Of a stretch of 64,000 bases of DNA, positions 1-7,978 are shown in pieces; the first letter of the stretch is position 1, and each line of letters begins with the position of its first letter. The notes below the pieces were generated by a model. That model was given only the letters and a program-made list of their open reading frames with translations. It was not told where the DNA came from and did no database searches. The stretch is from GCA-2861595 sp035536185 (GTDB lineage Bacteria > Actinomycetota > Acidimicrobiia > Acidimicrobiales > GCA-2861595). A program made the position numbers and the translations under genes. The DNA is taken from the NCBI GenBank assembly GCA_035536185.1, contig DATLOM010000031.1, forward strand, positions 1 through 64,000, read 5' to 3'.

Positions 1-828
1 GGCCGCGAGCGCATCACCTCCGTCGGGACCGATGACTACCACTGTTACGACCGCGAGGAACGCAAGGACAAGCCGTTCACGCCCCTGCACCCGGACTGCA
101 ACTACCTCGACATAATGCAGCAGCACCTCGAGCTTCTCGCCCTCGGCCAGCCCATCCTGAAGCCGGTCTACGATCACGACACCGGCGAGCTCGGGCGCCC
201 CGAGTACATCGAGCCGCGCGACTTTGTGATCGTGGAGGGGCTGCACCCTCTTCTCACGGAGGTGTCGAGGGCCTGCTTCGACATCACCGTGTTCCTCGAC
301 CCGCCGGAAGAGATCCGCTTCGCCTGGAAGCTGCGCCGCGACACCGAGAAGCGGGGCTACACCGAGGAGCAGGTCCGAGAGGAGCTCGAGAAACGAGAGC
401 CCGAGTCCGCCGAGTTCATCCGCCCGCAGCGCGCCCACGCCGACATCGTCGTGCAGTTCGCCCCCATCGAGGAGCGGGGCGAGTCGCCCGAGGACCCGCT
501 CAGCGCCACCCTCCTGCTCCGACCGACGATCAGCCACCCGGATCTGACGGCGATCCTCGGCGAGGATACCAGTGAGGCCATGCATTCCAAGCTCAGCCGG
601 GACGACGACGGCAAGCCGGTCGACGCCGTCCACATCCATTCCTACGCTGACCGGGAAGACACCAAGAAGATTGAGCAGGCCATCTGGGACGAGCTCGGGC
701 TGCACTCGCCGGTGCCGGAGGTGCTCGGCATGATCACCTCCGACACCCGCGACGAGCCGCTGGCCCTCACCCAGCTAATCCTGCTGTATCACCTCATACA
801 GGCCAGGCAGTCCGTCACCGCCGCTTGA
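1..828 (+). CDS. prk: Phosphoribulokinase, 3' part (5' end outside window)
   Basis: Phosphoribulokinase phosphorylates ribulose 5-phosphate to ribulose 1,5-bisphosphate with ATP, the step that feeds RuBisCO in the Calvin-Benson cycle. The frame is open from base 1 with no start, so the N-terminal P-loop lies outside the window; 275 residues remain. The visible part begins with the substrate loop SVGTDDYHCYDREERK, then PLHPDCNYLD, the Walker-B-like IVEGLHPL, and the basic lid segment KLRRDTEKRGY, in the order known for this family. The last 90 residues are less conserved and end at TGA 826-828. No other Calvin-cycle gene is visible to the right, so partners, if present, lie to the left. The family call is firm; physiological autotrophy is inference. 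Confidence 0.9.
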   Translation, partial: GRERITSVGTDDYHCYDREERKDKPFTPLHPDCNYLDIMQQHLELLALGQPILKPVYDHDTGELGRPEYIEPRDFVIVEGLHPLLTEVSRACFDITVFLDPPEEIRFAWKLRRDTEKRGYTEEQVREELEKREPESAEFIRPQRAHADIVVQFAPIEERGESPEDPLSATLLLRPTISHPDLTAILGEDTSEAMHSKLSRDDDGKPVDAVHIHSYADREDTKKIEQAIWDELGLHSPVPEVLGMITSDTRDEPLALTQLILLYHLIQARQSVTAA

Positions 829-867
829 CGACCAGACAGACGGGGGCTCCACGCCTATCGAAACCCG

Positions 868-1011
868 ATGAGAGTGTTCAAACTCGACGACCTGACGATG
901 CTGCTCGGTCCGAGTGAGTCCGCCGCACTACTCGAGATTGGTGTCGCCCAGGCCGAAGGGATCGACTTCATCGTCCATGCCATGCCCGCTCGCGACAGGT
1001 TCTTGGAGTAA
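868..1011 (+). CDS. Hypothetical 47-residue protein
   Basis: A short open frame of 47 codons starting ATG (MRVFKLDDLTML) and ending TAA, five bases before the next gene. I do not recognise it. It contains no membrane segment and no Cys; it is mildly acidic with an amphipathic middle (SAALLEIGVAQAEGIDFI). There is no strong ribosome binding site. The close spacing to the following helix-turn-helix gene suggests the two are co-transcribed, as small antitoxin or regulator pairs often are, but nothing in the sequence proves function. It could also be a trimmed remnant. Confidence 0.4.
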   Translation: MRVFKLDDLTMLLGPSESAALLEIGVAQAEGIDFIVHAMPARDRFLE

Positions 1012-1016
1012 GAGGA

Positions 1017-1289
1017 ATGCCCCGATCGATTCAAGAGATCCTCGATCACGGCGACGAGCTCGCCCGACGCTTCGAGGACTACGAACCGAGGCCGAGCGAC
1101 GAGAGGCCCGTAGAGGAGTATCTCCTTGAGCGGGCGACGATCGCGCGTGCGCGTGGAGAGCGCCAGGTGGTCGATGCGATCACCGCGGCGCGGAGCAAGG
1201 GGATGTCGTGGCAGAAGATCGGCGACATCCTTGGCACCTCAGCTCAGGCTGCTCAGCAGCGCTACGGTGCCGTCGTGGAGTCGGCCTGA
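1017..1289 (+). CDS. Small helix-turn-helix protein, 90 aa
   Basis: The first half is acidic and charged (RRFEDYEPRPSDERP). The second half carries a helix-turn-helix typical of small actinobacterial regulators: AARSKGMSWQKIGDILGTSA followed by QAAQQRYG, where the SW-x-x-IG-x-x-LG pattern is the recognition-helix signature. A GGAG lies ten bases before the ATG. It follows the 47-aa frame by five bases. The likely role is DNA binding; the target is unknown. It is downstream of the phosphoribulokinase gene on the same strand but 188 bases away, so joint transcription is possible, not shown. Confidence 0.65.
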   Translation: MPRSIQEILDHGDELARRFEDYEPRPSDERPVEEYLLERATIARARGERQVVDAITAARSKGMSWQKIGDILGTSAQAAQQRYGAVVESA

Positions 1290-1740
1290 ATGCTGGAACC
1301 GGCCTGGGCACCGCCGACCCCGAGTGGCTGGATCTGAGGATGTGGCCGAGGTTTCGCCCGGTGTCGCGACTCATGGTGAGGTGTCGGACGTGGAGGCGAT
1401 TTCCTCCCTCCAAAACCGCCGCGGTTTGTGCTGGTCACGGCCGGCGTTTCCCTTGGTGTGTCGCCGTGCAAACGATTTGCAAACGGCGACGCCGGCGGCA
1501 GGAGGAGAGGTCGGCGGCAGGGACCACTCCAGCTTTCTCGCCACGGCCGAGCCACGCGATGCGGCTGGTGCGCCGTGTAGGCGGGATGCCCAGGGTGGGC
1601 ATGGACGTGCGCCACCGCATTGCTCAACGGAGGGGTCCACCACCGTGATCCGCGCGCACTGGCGCGAGGCTCTCGACACGGAGCTTCCACCCAGCGGCCA
1701 TGTTGGTACGTGCCGCCTGACGAGGCTTCGCCCACCGGTG
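1290..1740 (+). other. 450-bp stretch without a supported gene
   Basis: Long overlapping frames exist here on both strands because GC content is high, but none has a recognisable domain, a ribosome binding site or actinobacterial codon-position bias that I can argue for. The only clear structure is one copy of the TGCAAACG repeat at 1466-1489. The glycosyltransferase gene ends at 1741 on the opposite strand, so the stretch separates two convergent units. Confidence 0.5.
1466..1489. repeat. TGCAAACG-type repeat, copy 1
   Basis: A 24-bp sequence that recurs at 4297-4320 with one mismatch. It contains an inverted repeat TGCAAA-CGA-TTTGCA (1467-1481) and also a direct repeat GCAAACG with an 11-bp period, so it could bind a LacI-type dimer or a tandem binder on one helix face. 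The similarity continues loosely to the right (gccgg). The two copies flank the glycosyltransferase, MBL-fold and LLM-relic genes. It could be an operator or the boundary repeat of an inserted segment. Confidence 0.6.
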
Positions 1741-2904
1741 CTAGAGCATCTTCTCGAGGACTGCGCACACGTCATCAGGTGAAGGCATCGAAGCTATCGA
1801 AGCGCTCAGCCGTTCAGCCGCCTCTCGGTACGGAGCGTCGTCGAGCAGGCGCACCACGGCGTCAGACACGGCGCTGGCCGTGGCCTCAGCGGGCACCAGC
1901 GAGATGGCGGCGCCGGCTGACGAGATCGCCGCCGCGTTCACGAACTGGTCCGCACCCTGCGGCAGGCACAGTTGGGGGAGCCCGACCTCAAGCGCGGAGA
2001 TGGCCGTACCCGAACCGGCGTGCGACACCACGACGTGGCAGTGCGGCAGCAGCGCGCTCTGTGACACGTACCGCTCCACGCGCACGTGCGCCGGTTGCTC
2101 GCCGAGCACCGCCGGGTCGCCCTGCGGACCTACCGTAACCAGAAGGCGCACATCGAGCTGCACCAACGCCGCAACCACGTCCTGCAGTACGGCGGCCTCG
2201 CTGAATACGGTGCCCATCGTCACGTAGACCAGCGGCCGGTCCCGGCGGACGGCCGGCAGCGGAAGCTCGACCGTGGTGTCGGCGGGCCCGGTGTAGGTGA
2301 CCGGCCGCATTAGCTGACGAAGTGGCACATGGGGCGCGGCCTGCGGCTGCAGCTCCGGCGGGTACGGGTCGATGTACAGGTGGTCGTACGACCCCCCGTA
2401 CGGACGTGGCTCAAGGCCGCGAGAGCGCCACAGCGGCGCGACCTCCGCCTCCACGCGCGCCAACTGCGGCTCGCGTAGAAGAGCGCCAAAGCCCTTGTTG
2501 ACCCCCGGCACGCCCAGCTCGGCGGCAACGATCGGACCGGCGAAGTCAGCGGCATCCGAAACGACGAGATCCGGTTCCCAGTCGTGCGCGACCGGGGTCA
2601 GACCGGCGAGCATCGGTGGCGCGACCAGTGCGCCGAACAGCTTGCTGAACATAACTTCGGGCCGCTCGTCCGGCGACAGCTCACGCAGCTCCGGGAACCG
2701 CTGCATCACATCGAACGGGCGCGCCGGCGGCAGCGGCGACGTGCCCACTGCGTCGATACCGGCTTGCTCGACAAGGGGCACGCCGGCGTCCGGAAGCGCC
2801 CACAGCACCGCATGACCACGCGCGCCCAGTGCCTGGGCGAGGGGTACCATCGGGAGGACGTGCCCCATCCCGACGGGCGTCACGAGCAGCACCTTCATTG
2901 GCAT
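1741..2904 (-). CDS. GT1-family UDP-glycosyltransferase (MGT-like)
   Basis: A 387-residue GT-B fold glycosyltransferase of the MGT / UDP-glucuronosyl-transferase family, which moves a sugar from a nucleotide donor to a small lipophilic acceptor in the cytoplasm. The N-terminal acceptor domain starts MKVLLVTPVGMGHVLPMVPL, the usual Rossmann strand plus GHV/P loop. The donor domain has YVTMGTVF near residue 235 and the nucleotide-sugar site SHAGSGTAISALEVGLPQLC ending in PQGADQFVNA, matching the family HxGxGT...P..DQ signature. Length is normal. Either of two closely spaced ATGs (2904 or 2898) could start it. It is the last gene of a minus-strand group with the MBL-fold gene. The acceptor cannot be predicted. 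Confidence 0.85.
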   Translation of the reverse strand: MPMKVLLVTPVGMGHVLPMVPLAQALGARGHAVLWALPDAGVPLVEQAGIDAVGTSPLPPARPFDVMQRFPELRELSPDERPEVMFSKLFGALVAPPMLAGLTPVAHDWEPDLVVSDAADFAGPIVAAELGVPGVNKGFGALLREPQLARVEAEVAPLWRSRGLEPRPYGGSYDHLYIDPYPPELQPQAAPHVPLRQLMRPVTYTGPADTTVELPLPAVRRDRPLVYVTMGTVFSEAAVLQDVVAALVQLDVRLLVTVGPQGDPAVLGEQPAHVRVERYVSQSALLPHCHVVVSHAGSGTAISALEVGLPQLCLPQGADQFVNAAAISSAGAAISLVPAEATASAVSDAVVRLLDDAPYREAAERLSASIASMPSPDDVCAVLEKML

Positions 2905-3059
2905 GATCTCGATCTACCGCCTAAGCGGCCGACGCGAACCCAGGAAGAAGTGGCCCGCGGGGAATGAACCAGCCTGGTTATCCGCCCCATTACGGCCTGC
3001 GGTCTCGCCACGGGCGAGGCACCGAGCGGGGCCGATCGGTAGCCCTGGCCGGGCCATCT

Positions 3060-3914
3060 TCAAGCCATGGGCTGCTCGGTCTGCGGCTGCGCTGTCGCAG
3101 CGATGACCTCGTCGAGCACCGACTGGCCGGGCAACTGAGGCGGGTCGAGCGAGGGCAACTCCCGGATACGGGAGAACGCCCGCTCGATGAACGGCCCCTC
3201 GATGACGGGAGTATGGCAACCGGCGATGGTCTTGATGTCGAGGCTCTGCACACGGTCTACGTACCGGCCGTACTTCGTCTCGTCGACCAGTGACAGCCAC
3301 GGGCTCACCGCTCCGAGCGCGAACAGCATGAGACCGAAGCTCCAGAACTCGTGGTCGAGATCGGCGACCGGCGTCTCCGGCGCCGGCAGTGGTGTGGCGA
3401 ACGAATCGGCCGACCAGTAGACACCTGTTGTGGGATCGAACAGCCCGCGGGTCGTGGGCGAGTCGTAGACGGGGGGCCGCAGCGCCTGCAACGTGCGGTC
3501 TCCTATGTCGAGAGTCTCACCGTCCATGACCCATCGGCACCGGTGGTGCGGGAACTCGAAGCAGTTCGTGTGACGCTCCACCATCGCCCAGTTGCACACC
3601 AGCCTTGCGTTGGCGCAGGCGCTGAGCGTCTCGTCGAGGTTGCCGGTGTGGTCAACGTCGTCGTGCGACAAGAAGATCCAGCGCACGTCGGCGGGGTCCA
3701 CAAGCGAGAACACGTCCTCGAGCCACTGCGCACGATTCGCCACCGTGCCCGTATCGACGATCATCGGCTCTGAGCCCCGGATCACCATCGAGTTCAAGTG
3801 GACGAACAACGGTTGGCCGAGTGCCTGCTGAACCGAGTGGATGGTCCAGGTGTCGTTCGCGATCCGCCTTGGCGCTACGCGGATTGTCGGCGCCAATGGC
3901 GAGAATGTCGTCAT
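3060..3914 (-). CDS. Metallo-beta-lactamase-fold protein with HxDxDH metal motif
   Basis: A 284-residue MBL-fold protein. I chose the ATG at 3914 because GGGAGG lies just upstream; an earlier ATG (3956) would add a tail rich in Arg. The first metal motif reads SHDDVDHTGN, i.e. HxDxDH instead of the canonical HxHxDH. Later ligands look intact: WSADSF supplies the Asp and AGCHTPVIEG the last His. This pattern resembles the diiron ODP / flavodiiron branch (HxExDH) more than zinc hydrolases, so an oxygen- or NO-related diiron site is possible, but no flavodoxin domain is present. It precedes the glycosyltransferase on the same strand, with 155 bases between. Confidence 0.8.
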   Translation of the reverse strand: MTTFSPLAPTIRVAPRRIANDTWTIHSVQQALGQPLFVHLNSMVIRGSEPMIVDTGTVANRAQWLEDVFSLVDPADVRWIFLSHDDVDHTGNLDETLSACANARLVCNWAMVERHTNCFEFPHHRCRWVMDGETLDIGDRTLQALRPPVYDSPTTRGLFDPTTGVYWSADSFATPLPAPETPVADLDHEFWSFGLMLFALGAVSPWLSLVDETKYGRYVDRVQSLDIKTIAGCHTPVIEGPFIERAFSRIRELPSLDPPQLPGQSVLDEVIAATAQPQTEQPMA

Positions 3915-4243
3915 CGTCCCTCCCATCGAGCGACGCCGGCGCGTCGCAGACTGCACGTATCATGACAGATGGAGAGCCATCCGAAAAGGCCGATTTGCGG
4001 TAGGCGAGGCCGCAGAAGGGTCGTTGGGCTGCACTGAGACCGGCATCCGCCGGCAACCCAGTGCCCCAGGTGGGAGAGCGGGGAGTTCTGGTAGTAGGGG
4101 TAGGCGGTGACGTGCTGATCGCCAAGGAACAGCGAGTCGAGCCCAGCGTCCCGAGCCGCCCGTGCTCGCTCCACCAGCCAGCGGGCGCCCTGCCTCGCAT
4201 CGTCGGTGGCATAGCCGCTGCGAAGGGACACGCCGACGCGCAT
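3911..4243 (-). pseudogene. Truncated luciferase-like (LLM) oxidoreductase fragment
   Basis: The first 56 residues match the N-terminus of F420- or flavin-dependent luciferase-like monooxygenases: MRVGVSLRSGYATDDARQGA, then RARAARDAGLDSLFLGDQHV and AYPYYQNSPL. This is the beta1-alpha1-beta2 start of the TIM barrel. After YYQNSP the reading frame passes into unrelated sequence and stops at 3911, overlapping the start of the MBL-fold gene. The family is normally about 300 residues, so roughly 80 percent of the gene is missing. The promoter side seems intact and carries repeat copy 2 about 55 bases before the ATG. I read it as a deletion relic. Confidence 0.75.
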
Positions 4244-4296
4244 GCCGCATCATGGTGCAGACCCGCTGGTGCACTCAAGACGTCGTGGTGAGTGGG

Positions 4297-4320
4297 GTGC
4301 AAACGGTTTGCAAACGGCGA
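4297..4320. repeat. TGCAAACG-type repeat, copy 2
   Basis: Second copy of the 24-bp repeat found at 1466-1489, in the same orientation and differing at one central base (CGG for CGA). Inverted repeat TGCAAA-CGG-TTTGCA at 4298-4312. It lies between the divergent start of the luciferase-like relic (4243, minus) and the transhydrogenase gene (4382, plus), where an operator would be expected. Confidence 0.6.
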
Positions 4321-4381
4321 ATGCCGGGGGCGTTGGACCGGAAGTCGCTAGGGGCCCGGTTCAGTGGGAATGGGTGATGGC

Positions 4382-5800
4382 ATGAAGCCCGAGCCGTTTG
4401 ACCTAGTCGTCGTGGGCTCCGGCCCCGCAGGCGAGAAGGGGGCGGCGGTCGCCGCCTACCACGGCAGGCGCGTCGCACTGGTGGAGCGCAAGCCGTCGCT
4501 CGGGGGCACAACCGTGTCCACCGGGGGAATCCCAACCAAGGCACTGCGCGAGACAGCCCTGCACGTCAGCGCCGGCAGCCGAGACGATGCCCTGACCGTC
4601 GAGCTGGACCGCGCCGCCGTGTTCGAACGGCTGCGCTCCGAGGTGGCAGCGGTCAGCTCGCTGATGGGCGACGTGGTTGCCGAGAACCTGGACCGCCACA
4701 GCGTCGTGGTGGTCCACGGCCTGGCCCGGCTCGGCCGGGACGGCACCGTCACCGTGACGGCCGACGGAAAGTCCGACCGGGTCCTCCGGGGGGAAGTGGT
4801 CCTACTGGCGACGGGGTCCCGCCCGCTGCGGCCCTCTGCCATCCCGTTCGACGGTCACACGGTCGTCGACCCTGACGAGATCGTGGCGCTCGACCAACCC
4901 TTCGGGAGCATCGTCATCGTCGGTGCCGGTGCGGTGGGCAGTGAGTACGCCTCCATCTTCGCCGCCATCGGCATCCGAGTCTGGCTCGTCGACGTGGCCC
5001 CGCGGCTCCTGCCCGTGCTCGACACTGAAGTCTCCGCGCTGCTAGCGTCGTCGATGCGCGCCTCGGGCGTCGAGTTGCTGCTCGATACCACCGTCGTGGG
5101 CGTCCGGCACGACCACGATGTCCTCGCCGTGGAGCTCTCGGGAGGCGGTGTGTTGCGCGCGGAGCGGCTCCTCTTCGCGGCGGGCCGAAGCCCGAGCTCC
5201 GCCAGCCTTGGGCTCGAGGAGGCCGGTGTGGCGGTCGATCGCGCCGGCCACGTCGTCGTTGACGCTCACTACCGGACGACCGCGCCGCAGGTGCTCGCCG
5301 CGGGCGACGTGATCGGCCCGCCGGGCCTGGCGTCGGTGTCAATGGAGCAGGCCCGGGTAGCCGTTTCGCACGCGTTCGGCTTCCCGTTGCGCCAGTCAGT
5401 CGATCGGATCCTTCCGATCGGCATCTACACGATCAGCGAGGCAGCGGCCGTGGGCATGACCGAAGAGGCGGCCGTCGAGGCGGGCATCGACTACGAAGTG
5501 GGCCGAGCGTGGTTCGGGCGGAACACCAAGGCGGTCATCGCCCAAGAGCCCGAAGGGGTCGTGAAGCTGATCTTCCATCGAGCGGATGGCCGGCTGCTCG
5601 GCGTGCACATCCTCGGTAGGGACGCGGCAGAGCTCATCCACCTGGGCCAAGCGGTCATACGCCACGGCGGCGGCATCGACGAGTTCGTCCAAACGACCTT
5701 CAACGTGCCGACCAGGACCGAGGCTTACAAGTACGCGGCTTACGACGGGCTCAAGCGGGCGGAGGCGAGGGCCGCCTTCGGCGACGTGGCCGTCGAGTGA
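4382..5800 (+). CDS. sthA: Soluble (Si-specific) NAD(P)+ transhydrogenase
   Basis: A 472-residue FAD pyridine-nucleotide oxidoreductase that would pass hydride between NADPH and NAD+ in the cytoplasm. FAD site: VVVGSGPAGEKGA near residue 10; second Rossmann site VIVGAGAVGSEYASIF near 180; FAD-binding LAAGDVIGPPG near 305. Where disulfide reductases have CxxxxC, this protein reads GGTTVSTGGIPTKALRE, with no Cys pair, as expected for SthA. The C-terminal interface HILGRDAAELIHLGQAVIRH and TTFNVPTRTEAYKYAAYDGL also matches SthA. I chose the ATG at 4382 because it gives the canonical N-terminus; ATG 4364 would add six residues. A cyclic-nucleotide-binding protein follows. Confidence 0.82.
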   Translation: MKPEPFDLVVVGSGPAGEKGAAVAAYHGRRVALVERKPSLGGTTVSTGGIPTKALRETALHVSAGSRDDALTVELDRAAVFERLRSEVAAVSSLMGDVVAENLDRHSVVVVHGLARLGRDGTVTVTADGKSDRVLRGEVVLLATGSRPLRPSAIPFDGHTVVDPDEIVALDQPFGSIVIVGAGAVGSEYASIFAAIGIRVWLVDVAPRLLPVLDTEVSALLASSMRASGVELLLDTTVVGVRHDHDVLAVELSGGGVLRAERLLFAAGRSPSSASLGLEEAGVAVDRAGHVVVDAHYRTTAPQVLAAGDVIGPPGLASVSMEQARVAVSHAFGFPLRQSVDRILPIGIYTISEAAAVGMTEEAAVEAGIDYEVGRAWFGRNTKAVIAQEPEGVVKLIFHRADGRLLGVHILGRDAAELIHLGQAVIRHGGGIDEFVQTTFNVPTRTEAYKYAAYDGLKRAEARAAFGDVAVE

Positions 5801-5839
5801 AGTCGTCGCCGCCGTGCAACGGGCACCGGCCGGCCTGGG

Positions 5840-6457
5840 GTGCCGGCGCCGAGGTGGGTGAGCAGCCGCACACGTGTTCAGCTCGTCGCCCCCACGGTGT
5901 GGACCACGGTGCAGCTCACCCTGCACGCCGACGGGAGCGTCGAGCCGGGCTTGGCCGGCGCTACCCCGTTCCCCCGCCACTGGCTTTACGACGGCGACGG
6001 GAACCTGGTCCAGAAGTCCGGCACGATCGACTTCGAGGCTTGGTACGACCGGCCCGCCGGCATACGGGGCACGCCGTGGGGTGACGAGGACTCCGCCGTC
6101 TTCGTGGCCATGGCCGAGAGCTCGCTCGAGCGTGAGCTGTCGAGCGCGTTGATGCGGCGCGGCCGGCCGAAGATCAGTGTCCTCGACGCTGGTGAGGACC
6201 TGACCCGGCAAGGGGAGCCAGGTGACGAGCTTCACCTCGTGCTGGATGGGATTCTAAGCGTCGACGTCGACGGCCGCGAGTTGGCCGAGCTCGGTCCGGG
6301 TGCCGTGGTGGGCGAGCGGGCGATCCTCGAAGGCGGGACAAGGACCGCCACACTGCGAGCGGTCACCAAGGTGAAGGTCGCGACGGTGCCCGCAGATGCA
6401 GTGGACCGCCACGCGCTGGAGGCGCTGACCACCCTCCACCGGCACGAGGACGGATAG
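5840..6457 (+). CDS. Cyclic-nucleotide-binding-domain protein
   Basis: A 205-residue protein. Residues about 110-195 form a Crp-type cyclic nucleotide-binding domain: VLDAGEDLTRQGEPGDELHL, then the phosphate-binding-cassette region LGPGAVVGERAILEGGTRTA. The cassette Arg (GTRTAT) and Glu (GER) are present, so nucleotide binding is plausible. There is no helix-turn-helix after it, so it is not a CRP transcription factor. The first 100 residues (TVQLTLHADGSVEP, PRHWLYDGDGNLVQKSGTID) form a small beta-rich region I do not recognise. It starts 39 bases after the transhydrogenase gene and may be co-transcribed with it. Function unknown. Confidence 0.7.
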   Translation: MPAPRWVSSRTRVQLVAPTVWTTVQLTLHADGSVEPGLAGATPFPRHWLYDGDGNLVQKSGTIDFEAWYDRPAGIRGTPWGDEDSAVFVAMAESSLERELSSALMRRGRPKISVLDAGEDLTRQGEPGDELHLVLDGILSVDVDGRELAELGPGAVVGERAILEGGTRTATLRAVTKVKVATVPADAVDRHALEALTTLHRHEDG

Positions 6458-6566
6458 CTGCCACTGATGTCCCTCCCTGGAACACGGGGCGTGCTCGGAT
6501 CAAGGTGAAGGGCCAATTCGCAGAGCTCCTTAGACTGACGCGATCGAGGAGCAGCTGCCGATCGAC

Positions 6567-7880
6567 TTGGGCCCGCTGACCAATGGCGAGTACGCGCCGC
6601 CGCCACCAACACCGTTCGAGCGTGAGGTCGTCCGCCGGAGCCGTGAAGCTGTCGACGACAACGCCAGGCGGACCAACCTCAGCCGGCGCGACTTCCTGCG
6701 CTCTACCTGCGCCATGGCAACCATGCTCCTCGTCCTTGACGGCTGCTCCAAGGAGCGAGCGGCCGTCGACGGGAAACGTCCCGGTGGCCAGTTCGGCTCG
6801 ACGCTGCCGCCCGAGTCGGCCGTCGAGCCCGACGTCGCCGCCGACGCCCTCGGGAGCAACTCCGGCTTCGTCTTCGACGTCCAGGGCCACATGCTGGACT
6901 ATGAGATCGATCCGCTCAGCCGGCGAGAGCTTGGCTTTGCCGGGAACTTCCCGCAGGCGTCGTGCGGCGAGGCGGACCATGCCAAGTGCTTCGACGCCGA
7001 CCACTTCGTCGACCTGGTCTTCAAGCGAAGCGACACCACCATGGCGGTGCTGTCCGCGCTGCCGTTCGCGCCAGAGCACAGCCCGCTGTCGCCGGAGGCT
7101 ATGGAGAGGACACGGCGCGCTGTCCATACGCTGTGCCACGCCACACCCGAGCGTCTCTTCCTCCACGCCGAGGCTCACCCGACGCTCGCCCCGCTCCCGG
7201 TCGCTCTCGCCGCCATGGACCGGGCCGTGCATGAGCACGCCGTCGTCGGCTGGAAGGTCTACACCCACACCCCGGGACAGCCGTGGTGGCTCGACGACCA
7301 CGACCGGTCGCTGCCGGCTGTGGGCGACGCGTTCATCTCTAGGGCCGTCGAGCTCGGCGTCCCCCGAGTCGCAGTACACAAGGGACTCGCCGGCGGGTCC
7401 ACGAACGACCCCGCTGACATCGGACCGGCCGCCCGGCGCCACCCAGAGGTGGCGTTCCTCGTGTACCACTCCGGCTGGGAGGTGGGGCGCCGTGAAGGTC
7501 CCTACTCGGCGTCGTCGGCACGCGGCGTCGACCGGCTGGTGGCCTCGGTTGAGGGAGCGGGCATGAGCCAGGGCTCAAACGTCTACGCCGAGCTCGGCAC
7601 CACCTGGTTCCGGTTGATGCGGGCGCCGGACCAAGCGGCACACGTCCTGGGGAAGCTCCTCGCCCACTTGGGCGAGGACAACGTCGTCTGGGGGACCGAC
7701 TCCATCTGGTACGGCTCGCCGCAGCCCCAGATCGACGCCTTCCGCACCTTCACCATCTCCGAGGAGTTCCAGGAGCGCTACGGGTACCCGGCGCTGACCG
7801 ACGCTGTGAAGGCGAAGGTACTCGGCCTCAACGGGGCGCGCGTGTACGGCGTGGAGCCCGTGCGGACCGCGTGCTCGTGA
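6567..7880 (+). CDS. Tat-exported amidohydrolase-family protein
   Basis: A 437-residue protein of the amidohydrolase-2 family (TIM-barrel metal hydrolase/decarboxylase). The N-terminus has a soluble lead (GPLTNGEYAPPPPTPF), then a twin-arginine signal SRRDFLRSTCAMATMLLVLD at about residue 44 followed by GCSKE, where the Cys could be a lipid anchor. Later motifs are FDVQGHMLDYE, GWKVYTHTPG, VAVHKGLAGG, VYHSGWEVG and VVWGTDSIWYG, the last supplying the C-terminal metal Asp. No ATG or GTG lies upstream before the in-frame stop at 6531, so a TTG at 6567 is the best start. Probable role: extracytoplasmic hydrolase of unknown substrate. Confidence 0.75.
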   Translation: MGPLTNGEYAPPPPTPFEREVVRRSREAVDDNARRTNLSRRDFLRSTCAMATMLLVLDGCSKERAAVDGKRPGGQFGSTLPPESAVEPDVAADALGSNSGFVFDVQGHMLDYEIDPLSRRELGFAGNFPQASCGEADHAKCFDADHFVDLVFKRSDTTMAVLSALPFAPEHSPLSPEAMERTRRAVHTLCHATPERLFLHAEAHPTLAPLPVALAAMDRAVHEHAVVGWKVYTHTPGQPWWLDDHDRSLPAVGDAFISRAVELGVPRVAVHKGLAGGSTNDPADIGPAARRHPEVAFLVYHSGWEVGRREGPYSASSARGVDRLVASVEGAGMSQGSNVYAELGTTWFRLMRAPDQAAHVLGKLLAHLGEDNVVWGTDSIWYGSPQPQIDAFRTFTISEEFQERYGYPALTDAVKAKVLGLNGARVYGVEPVRTACS

Positions 7881-7978
7881 CTCACGCTGCCTTTCGCGAG
7901 TCGAGGATCGTGGCCGCGCGATCCAGACATCGTCGCCGGTCGAACCCGTCAAGATCGCCCATCACCTGGCGGTGGGGA

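Noticed and set aside
1466..1489. TGCAAACG repeat as a dif/Xer site
   Set aside because: It lacks the two 11-bp XerC/XerD arms with AT-rich centre expected for dif.
1126..1782. 218-codon frame after the small helix-turn-helix gene
   Set aside because: Overlaps the end of that gene and the glycosyltransferase gene in other frames; Arg/Pro/Ser-rich, no domain.
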